From contig JAURVB010013341.1 of NCBI GenBank assembly GCA_033002965.1, positions 62,001 to 126,000 of the forward strand: 64,000 bases of DNA. The letters are read 5' to 3'. The position numbers and the translations under genes are program-made. The notes beneath the pieces are model-generated. The model was not told the origin of the DNA and ran no database searches. It saw only the letters and a list, made by a program, of their open reading frames with translations. This DNA comes from Piper betle. Its lineage: Eukaryota > Streptophyta > Magnoliopsida > Piperales > Piperaceae. Every line of letters starts with the position of its first letter. Position 1 is the stretch's first letter. Shown here piece after piece: positions 48,328-56,192 of the stretch.

Positions 48328-48370
48328 GGAGGGAATGGTTGAAGTGTATATATATGCAGGAGGAGGGAGT

Positions 48371-48470
48371 ATTTCATCCCTCATCTCCGTCCCAGGCGAC
48401 CTCCCCATTACTATGTGAGTATTTCATCCCTCATCTCCGTCCCAGGCGACCTCCCCATTACTGTATTAGG
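48371..48470. repeat. 50-bp direct duplication in the solo LTR
   Basis: ATTTCATCCCTCATCTCCGT begins at 48371 and again at 48421, each continuing CCCAGGCGACCTCCCCATTA. Confidence 0.9.
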
Positions 48471-48649
48471 GTTCATGGATCACAGTCAGACGTAATCACA
48501 AATCAGGTACGTATAATAGGTAGAACATCGTATTTTCCTTGTTGGTAGCCTAGGTCGGCCTGAGCCCAGATTCGACCACCATGCACGAAGTGCAACCGGG
48601 GTTAATGAATTGACTCAGTCCGACACTGGGTCGTGTTATGTGTGTGAAT

Positions 48650-49260
48650 CATGTAATGCATCGATATTGTTTTGGAGTAGTGATAGCCGCCCCATAAAAA
48701 GGCTACGGCCGGGGTGAGTGAGGCACAGCGATTCCTCCATCGCACTAGAGTGCAGTGATAGCCGCCCCATAAAAAGGCTACGGCCGGGGTGTGTGAGGCA
48801 CGGCATTCCTCCATCGCACTAGAGTGCAGTGATTGCCGCCCCATAAAAAGGCTACGGCCGGGGTGTGTGAGGCACTGGCACTAGAGTTGGCAGTGAGAGC
48901 TTCCCCACAAACGGGGCATAGCGATCACCTGAGTGCAGTGATAGCCGCTCCACAAAAAGGCTACGGCCGGGGTGTGCAAGGCATTGGCACTGGAGTGCAG
49001 TGATAGCCTCCCCATAAAAAGGCTACGGCCGGGGTGTGCGAGGCACTGGCACTAGAATTGGTAGTGAGAGCTTCCCCACAAACGGGGCATAGCAATCACC
49101 CGAGTGCAGTGATAGCTACCCCACAAAAAGGCTACGGCCGGGGTGTGCGAGGCACTGGCACTGGAGACGGTAGTGGTAGCCTCCCCATATAAAGGCTACG
49201 GCCGGGGTGTGCGGATCACAGCGGACACCTCCTCCGCATTGTTTTGGAGTATAGCGGAAT
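48650..49260. repeat. CGGCCGGGGTG tandem array in the solo LTR
   Basis: At least seven GGCTACGGCCGGGGTG cores, alternating with CAGTGATAGCCxCCCCATAAAA. It is the reverse complement of the array at 6590-7090. Confidence 0.9.
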
Positions 49261-49799
49261 CGCTCCACCGCATATTAAAATAAACATAAGGAAATAGTGG
49301 AATGTACTTGTTTTGTTTTATCTATTATACTACTTAGTGTTGTAATCACTAATGCGGAATTGCCTCCGCAGGTGTGCAGATACAAGATTAGGTGATTGAC
49401 ATCTAGAGTATGGAGCAAAATAAATATGAGGACTCCTTTTCTTTTAAATTGAGAAATAAGTGTGGCTGCTGGGAAACGGTCCAAGACTGTGGGATGTTTA
49501 TGTATGTTATTATTTATAAAAAATGTTTGACATAATTACTTACTTTTGAGTAACAACTAGCCAGTTAGGCCCACAATATCGTGAAAAATGGCGGGTCGTT
49601 ACAGAGCAAGTCGTGAAGGCGGTTGACGGCGAGAGGTGGCGGCCAGGGAACGAAAGCAACATGGACAGGGGGAAGGAATTGAGGCGATGGCGAGGCGGCG
49701 ACGGCACTGGCCGGTGGCGGGCTGCAAAACAGGGGCGAAAAGAGACTGATTGCGCGGCAGAGCAAGAGAGAACGAAATGGGAGGGGTAGTTTTATAATA

Positions 49800-51560
49800 A
49801 AAAGTTTACTCGCTGCCGACTCGAGTTAATATTATAAAATAAATTTAAAAAAATATTAAAAAATACAATAAATACCATAAAATAAAATAATTTCGTAATA
49901 AAAACTTATGGTATTTTAATTTATTTTTTAATATTTTTTGAGATTTATTTCGTAACATTGACTCCAGTCGGGAGCGAGTAAATTTTTATTACAAAATTAC
50001 CCCTCTCAAAAAATATGAACAAAATAGGGTAAAATACCATAAAATAAAATAATCCATTAGAATTTGATTATTTTGTGTTATGATATTTTCCTGTATTTGT
50101 TTATATTTTTTGGGATTTATTTTGTAATATTGACTCGAGTCGGGAACGAGTCAATTTTTTATTACAAAACTACCACTCTCCAAAATTATGAACAAAATAG
50201 GGTAAAATAACATAAAATAAAATAATCCATTAGAATTTGATTATTTTGTGTTATGATATTTTCTTGTATTTTTTATGTTTTTTGGGATTTATTTTGTAAT
50301 ATTGACTCGAGTCGGGACCGAGTCAAATTTTTATTACAAAACTACCACTCTCGAATACCATAAAATAAAATAATTTCGTAATAAAAACTTATGGTATTTT
50401 AATTTATTTTTTAATATTTTTTGGGATTTATTTCGTAATATTGACTCGTGTCGAGAGCAAGTAAAGTTTTTATTGCAAAATTACCCATACCTATTCCTTC
50501 CCAACTCATGTCAATATTAAGAAATAAATCTTAAAAAATTTGAAAATATATCATGAAATACATCCCGACTCGATCCCGAACAAGGGTACTTTTGTAATAA
50601 AAACTTTACTAGATCCCGACTCGAGTCAATATGATGAAATACACACCAAAAAATATAAAAAATACTACAAAAGGCCAAAAAATAAAATAATCAAGTTGTA
50701 ATTTTCAGGGTTATGAAACAAGGTGTAAAACAGAGTTATGAAGCGCTGGAAATGCATAGTGTTTACTTTCTAGAAAACAGAGTTGGTTGTGTCTATGAGC
50801 CATTGGATCGTCATCAAAGGGCTGAAAATAAAAATTTGACTCGATCTCCACTGGAGTCAATGTTACAAAATAAATCCCAAAAAATATAAAAAAATACAGG
50901 AAAATATCATAACACAAAATAATCAAATTCAAATGGATTATTTTATTTTATGTTATTTTACCTTATTTTTTTCATAATTTTTGAGAGTGGTAGTTTTGTA
51001 ATAAAAATTTGACTCAGTCCCGACTAGAGTAAATATTACAAAATAAATCCCAAAAAATATAATAAAATACAGGAAAATATCATAACACAAAATAATCAAA
51101 TTTTAATGGATTATTTTATTTTATTTTATTTTACCCTATTTTGTTCATAATTTTCGAGAGTGGTAGTTTTGTAATAAAAATTTGACTCAGTCTCGACTCG
51201 AGTCCCGACTCGAGTCAATGTTACAAAATAAATCCCAAAAAACATAAAAAAATACAGGAAAATATCATAACATAAAATAATCAAATTCTAATGGATTATT
51301 TTATTTTATGGCATTTTACCCTATTTTGTTCATATTTTTTGGGAGGGGTAATTTTGTAATAAAAACTTTACTCCCTCCCGACTCGAGTTAATATTACGAA
51401 ATAAATACCAGAAAATATTAAAAAATAAATTAAAATACCATAAGTTTTTATTACTAAATTATTTTATTTTATGGTATTTACTGTATTTTTTTATATTTTT
51501 TAAATTTATTTTATAATATTGACTCGAGTCGGCAGCAAGTAAACTTTTTATTATGAAACT
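49800..51560. repeat. AT-rich repeats with GACTCGAGTC cores (inner arms)
   Basis: Cores at 49818, 49960, 50132, 50304, 50443, 50567, 50618, 50838, 51011, 51194, 51207, 51380 and 51521, often spaced 140-180 bp. Each is flanked on one side by ATTTATTTYGTAATATT and on the other by TTTTATTACAAAA. Units left of about 50600 are mirror-oriented to those right of it. Near 50750-50830 there is a degenerate copy of the element's terminal motif (GAGCCATTGGATCGTCATC). Confidence 0.8.
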
Positions 51561-52090
51561 ATCCCTCCCATTTCATTCTCCCCTGCTATGCCGTGCAATA
51601 AGTCTCTTTTTACCCCTGTTTTGCCGCCCGCCGCCTCACCATCGCCTCCATTCCTTCCCCCTGTCCCTGTCGTTTTCGTTCTCCGACCGCCAGCTCCCAC
51701 CGTCAACCACCCTCACGACTTGCTCAAATTGGCCGCCCTCACGACAACTGCCTCGGCGAATTCGTGATCAATGGATGACTACAGCTGTAGGCTGGCGTAG
51801 GCGTCGGCTTTGCGGACATCAGCGATGTAGTCGACGAAGGAAAATATGAACTTGGCAGGGCGTCACGGTAGGCAGAGTAGGGGCAGTGCCGGGCATCGCA
51901 GTAGGCAGAGCAGGGGCGGTCCCGGGCATCGTGGCTAGCATGAACACCAACCTCGACGGGGATGAGGGGGACGAAGTGCTGGAACATGATGTCGACGCCC
52001 TTGATGAGGTCGACGAAGACTCCGCCAGCGACGGCGGACTTGCCGGTGGACGCTGGAACGGAGAAAGGGAGGGTGGGGATGAGAAACTAT
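51560..52090 (-). other. GC-rich block of right arm
   Basis: Reverse-complement partner of 47530-47905 plus 49609-49790, uninterrupted. On minus it opens with the LIPVEVG and DARDRPCSAY pieces. Differences from the left arm are base changes and small indels that break the frame. Confidence 0.7.
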
Positions 52091-52198
52091 TTTTTTTTGT
52101 TGGGATTGAATTTGAGCCATCGGATCATCATCTAAGGGCTGTAAACAAATTCTATCACAGCCAACTTAGCTGTACTCTAATATAGCAATCTTTTTTCC

Positions 52199-52201
<3 letters not shown>

Positions 52202-52236
<35 letters not shown>

Positions 52237-52547
52237 TTTTCTTCACCACTAAATAATGGGTAGGATGTGTACTAATTGCAGACCTTTGATTACCTTATCT
52301 ATTTATATTAGATAAAAATAATCATACTTCCTACACACACAAAAATTAGTTCCAGTTAAATTTGAACAATATGAATTTAGAAATAAATATATGATAAAAT
52401 ATAAATAAGATAAAAACTTATCTTGTACCAGAATATATCGATTGACAAGAGTCACCACACAAATCCAAACTGTATCACTAAGAAAAACTTAATTTCACAG
52501 CCTTACTTCCCTCTCTTTTGAAAATCAGAGTCTCTTTTTCTCTAAAG
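52202..52547. repeat. Second copy of the 1047-bp duplication, last part
   Basis: A (TA)n run followed by a 310-bp match to 46380-46690 (shared ATTTTTCTTCACC, TTGACAAGAGTCACCACAC, CAGCCTTACTTCCCTCTC). Confidence 0.85.
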
Positions 52548-53145
52548 TTATACGTGGAGAACATTTTCTTATTTTAAAAGTTTTTTCATCTTTCAAATTA
52601 ACTGATACAAGAAATATCAGTAGATAATATTTATTCAAGTTGAGGTTAAGTCAATGTTGATTTCTTAATGGATTTGGTGGGGTCCACCCTTTATGTGTCT
52701 CTTCACAAAAAAATACGCTAACATATCTAAAGAGGATACTTCTTTGAATATTACCAGGTAATTTATGTCCAAAGGAACGCTTAAGTCTCTTAAGATCAAG
52801 TCAATTCTTATTAATAAAAGATAAGACAAATGTACCAAATGAAAAGTAAGAAGTTCAACTAATAAAGCATATGCAATTGAAATAAAAATAACCAATTAAA
52901 TTATTATAATTTATCTCTTAATTTCATTTGAATTTATCCGAGCATATATATATATACACACACCTATATATATAATATATATATATATATACATGTATAT
53001 ATATATATCATCTCTTTTTATTTAATTAAAATTAAATTCGAAAATCAAAATCTATCTCTTCAGAGGTAGCTCATGGTGCCAGTTACCGAATATATCCTAT
53101 TGCGTAGAAAAGTAATATCCGCAAGTTTAACGTTTAATTGCTTAC
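52548..53145. other. Intron sequence near the donor site; TA-rich
   Basis: No coding motif. It includes imperfect TA/CA microsatellites at about 52943-53008. The donor GTAAGC is at 53140-53145 on minus. Confidence 0.5.
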
Positions 53146-53316
53146 CTCAGTACTTTTTACTGCAGCTGCTAGATGGAAGGCGGTATTGCCTTTCACATCT
53201 TGCATGTTGAGCAGGGAACCGAAACACGGGCTTACAGAGAGAAACTTGACGACGTTGATTTGGTGTGCCTTGGCGCATAGGTGATTTACAGAGAGAATCC
53301 ATTGCTTTGAATACAT
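53146..53316 (-). CDS. Ankyrin-repeat exon (upstream exon of the ankyrin/PGG gene)
   Basis: On minus it reads AHQINVVKFL, SPCFGSLLNMQDVKGNTAF, HLAAAVKSTE, then the donor GTAAGC. The pattern INVVKFL..D-x-KGNTAFHLAAA is one full ankyrin helix pair plus the start of the next. The repeat is completed by ISKVLLG at 36213. The left limit (53316) is the first ATG in frame; the true acceptor is unknown and may be inside this stretch. Upstream ankyrin exons are not visible in the rest of the window. Confidence 0.65.
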
Positions 53317-53767
53317 GAAGAGGCGATCAATAATTGAGTCATTTATAAACGCGTTTTAATAAATATGATAATAAAAATTAGTTAAACATCGTTGACTTTG
53401 AACAATTTCTGGCACCGACAAAATTTAGATGTTCCGTGATGACTCGCGCGGAGTATGCGCTGCACTATTTCCTCGATGTTTCTTATTTATTTTAGTGGGA
53501 ATTAGAAAGTCGTCCCATTCTTTTTATATATTACACAAGATGTCCTCGCATACACGATTAAATTACAAGTTTTAAATTTATACATAAATTATGATTAAAT
53601 AATGTGACAGATCATAATAATATAATATGTTAGATAAATATTGTGATTGAATATAAAGATAGATTGTTATTAAATGTGAAGATAATATATAATATATAAA
53701 TTTATTTTTTTCTTATTTTTGTTGTAATTTAATTGATTAAAATTATTTTAAAGTTCATTTTTTATTA

Positions 53768-53812
<45 letters not shown>

Positions 53813-54253
53813 AACGAGTTTTTATCTTGCCAGCTAAGATAATAAATTATCATCCACAATGAGGATCCATTTCTTTGAATACATGAAGAGACGAACCAAC
53901 AACTTTATGCCTGTTAATAAATACGATCAACTACTTTACGGCACCGACGTATTTTAGATGTCCCATGACGACGTGGAGTATGTGCTGCACTACTTCACTG
54001 ATGTTTCCTATTTATTTTTCGAGGACGTAGAAAGTCAACCCAATCTTATAAATATTAGAGAACATGTCATGTCATACCAGATTAAACTATAAATAAGTTT
54101 TAATTTTATAAATAAATTATGATTAACTAATTAGATAGATTATAATAATATAATATATTTGATATATATTTTGATTAAATTTAAAGATAGATTGTAATTC
54201 AATGTGATGATTAAATATAATATATTAATTTAATTTTTCTTATTGTTGTTTTA
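53299..54253. repeat. Direct duplication covering the start of the ankyrin exon region
   Basis: 53299-53730 and 53867-54253 share CTTTGAATACATGAAGAG, GGCACCGAC, TTTTAGATGT, a GTATGTGCTGCACTA-like stretch and the AT-rich tail. The second copy lacks about 45 bp. A (TA)n run (53773-53808) lies between them. The second copy does not extend into the ankyrin repeat. Confidence 0.75.
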
Positions 54254-54257
54254 TTTT

Positions 54258-54815
54258 GGGGTGCGCCAGGGGCCGAAAAATTTTCCTGCGCCATACTTTC
54301 ATCTGGGCCATCCAATTACAAGGACGCCCTATATCTATTTATTCAAAAAAAATAGACGAAAATTTGATCTGGCTTGTCAGATTAGAAAGACGGCCCAGAT
54401 CTAATCCTATAGTAATGACGTCAACAATTGCCGACACAGCCGTCATTTCTTGCCACGACCAGGGTTGGGGGAGGGGGGCATCTGCTGCTAGCGGGGCGGT
54501 GAAGGGGGTCGTCCACGGGCGCAGTGGGGTTGGGCAAGGGTGGGGCATCCATGGCTAGAGGGTGAAGGAGGGGGAGGGGGGGGGGGCACGACGGCGTTGG
54601 GGGAGGGGGTGTTCGCGACCAGCTAGGACGGGGAGGGGGAAGCCAGAAATGGCTGCTGGCGTCATTGCCCAAGGATTAGATTTAAGCATTCATTGTAATC
54701 GAAAGGCCTAGATTAAATTTTATTTTTTGATTTTTCTTAAATCAATAGATCTTTGTTGTCATTGTCATTGGACGACCAAGATGAGGAAATTTTTCGTGAC
54801 CTTGGCTTAGAAAAA
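54258..54815. mobile_element. Candidate MULE-like element with GC-rich interior
   Basis: Left CAGGGGCCGAAAAATTTTCC and right (reverse complement) CAAGGTCACGAAAAATTTCC form a ~22-bp imperfect inverted repeat, followed on both sides by a short CCATCCAAT/CGTCCAATG motif. The interior has a G-rich block (54465-54650) with open frames but no known domain. No target duplication is clear. Confidence 0.35.
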
Positions 54816-54837
54816 CTTTATATATATATATGATACA

Positions 54838-55403
54838 TTAAACCTATTCAGTGAATTATAGAGTTTTATTCTAAATTTCCAGATGAATTATTAGATAAAA
54901 CTCAATTATAAAGTTTTCTTGGCAGTCTCAATTGTGTGTCATATTTTTATAAGTGTTTAGCTAAAGATTGTAAACTATTATGGCAAAGACTTAGGAAAAA
55001 TCCTCCACCTTGGTCTATAGCCTGTACCAAAGTAGTCCAAACTATCAACCATAAAATTAAATTTATTCCTTGTTTATATTTATTTGATCTTGATTCATTA
55101 AAAATAGTTGAAACGGATGTACCAGAAATTTGTTTTAGGGGTATACTTGAACAATTTATTAGAAATGACGATGCTATCAGATGTCATTTATGATTATGGA
55201 ATCTTACCAAACAAAAATAATCAACTATTAAAAAATAAATGTTAAGCATTGTTAATTGTATTTTAAAATTTTAAGATGATTTGCTTAATTAAAAAATTTA
55301 TTACGTATTGACTCTAAAGCAACCAAGAATATATTGGAAAAGGATGTAAAACATTTAGCATCCAAACATATATTTGCTTGCTAGCAAGCTTTGCTAGTCA
55401 TAT
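54838..55403 (+). pseudogene. Endogenous pararetrovirus (Caulimoviridae-type) RT/RNase H fragment, left part
   Basis: 85 codons are open at 54936-55193, with the motif RLRKNPPPW and then KIVETDV, the connection and start of RNase H seen in plant pararetroviruses; the RNase H aspartate follows VET. After 55193 there are stops and frame changes, but similarity continues (DSKATKNILEKDVKHLASKH) up to 55403. There it is interrupted by the LTR element and resumes at 59687. An old integrated viral copy, not functional. The genus is uncertain; the arrangement with a following ORF suggests florendovirus-like. Confidence 0.7.
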
Positions 55404-56101
55404 TGTTCGGGCGCGGGTTCGTCCGCTGGTGCGGGTTAGAGTGTTCCCGCGTCGGGTTGGAAGGGTTCGGTGGGACCGAGGCGCCCTTGCCGCGCAAAGA
55501 GACAGCGGGATGAGACTAAAGAGTCACAAGTATCCAATAACACTTAGACAATTCTTATGCACTCGGTGGGATGGCCATTTCGACACACACACTCGACAGG
55601 ACTTCCCCAGCACTCGGCACGCAGGCTCGAGGCTGCTGGAATAGAACTGGATGGTTCGGTCACAGGTGGACAACGCTGCACCGACAGCTTACCGGGTGTG
55701 CCCAGCACTTGGCCCCGACCAAGGCTGGTTGCAGCCACACACCGGCAATCCCCTTACCCGACACTACCTCACATCTCCACGCAGGGAGGCACTCACCCAC
55801 ACTTGATCACTTTTGATCTGATTTTGTTTTTCTCCTCCTCTACACAAGGATAACATCTCCTTATATAGACACCCGGCTGAAGTGCTGCACGCCAACACAT
55901 GCACCCCTTGGTGCTTGGTGTTCCGGCTTCCACCCCTTGGTGCTTGGTGTTCCGGCTTCCACCCTCTCCTTTCCCTCCTTCCGAATAAATCTCACGTATC
56001 TTATTTCTATTAAATTAGGCATAACCACGGGTTCAACCACGACTGGCTGGGTTAACCATCATGATTGAGCCGAGGGGTGCGGTGAAAAATTTGGACGAAC
56101 A
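55404..56101 (-). repeat. 3' LTR of the gag-PB1 element
   Basis: Element runs on minus. Contains a tandem 29-bp duplication (55902-55930 and 55931-55959, CACCCCTTGGTGCTTGG..) and the TATA box at 55860-55867. The open frames 55557-55853, 55571-55816 and 55544-55738 recur in both LTRs and are not coding. Confidence 0.95.
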
Positions 56102-56115
56102 TCAGCCCCCTTGCC
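56102..56115 (-). other. Polypurine tract of the gag-PB1 element
   Basis: On minus GGCAAGGGGGCTGA, directly before the LTR TGTTCG. Confidence 0.8.
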
Positions 56116-56192
56116 GATTTTTCGCAATCTGAGAAAGAAGAATCGGCAAAACATTTTTATTCATTTTTCATTCTTTTTTTTTTTTTCATAAT

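Larger units (their letters stand above)
47906..49603 (+). mobile_element. Solo LTR of the element A family
   Basis: 1698 bp from TGTAAAGACCCGG to GGCGGGTCGTTACA, flanked by an exact GAGCA duplication (47901-47905 and 49604-49608). The empty site survives in the opposite arm at about 51718-51731. It carries three tandem 56-bp units (48160-48327), a 50-bp duplication (48371-48470) and the GC-rich array (48650-49260). No internal region is present, so it arose by LTR-LTR recombination. Confidence 0.92.
47430..52199. mobile_element. Long inverted-repeat element with GC-rich arms
   Basis: The left end GGAGAAGATTGTTGTATTAG and the reverse complement of the right end (AAAAGATTGCTATATTAG) begin two arms that match for more than 1.3 kb once the solo LTR is removed. 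From the outside in, each arm has a ~100-bp terminus (with GTTTACAGCCCTTAGATGAT), a ~600-bp GC-rich block, then AT-rich tandem repeats. It lies between (TA)n runs at 47408-47429 and 52202-52233. No transposase is seen. It could be a foldback element, a MULE-like element with long TIRs, or a microsatellite-targeted MITE relative. Confidence 0.7.
36214..53145 (-). other. Inferred 16.9-kb intron of the ankyrin/PGG gene
   Basis: On minus the donor is GAG|GTAAGC (G of GT at 53145) and the acceptor TTCTATTTGCAG|ATC (36213 first exon base). Both are in phase 0, and joining them continues one ankyrin repeat without a gap. The interval contains the hAT element, Ty3/gypsy element D, a 1047-bp duplication, the inverted-repeat element and the solo LTR. 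Ankyrin/PGG genes usually have short introns here, so most of the length is inserted DNA. Inference from sequence only. Confidence 0.6.

Noticed and set aside
50711..50932. 73-codon minus frame near the centre of the inverted repeat
   Set aside because: AT-rich low-complexity sequence containing a degenerate copy of the element's terminal motif; not coding.
55544..55853. Open frames inside the LTRs of the gag-PB1 element
   Set aside because: They occur identically in both LTRs because the LTRs are nearly identical, and they overlap on both strands.
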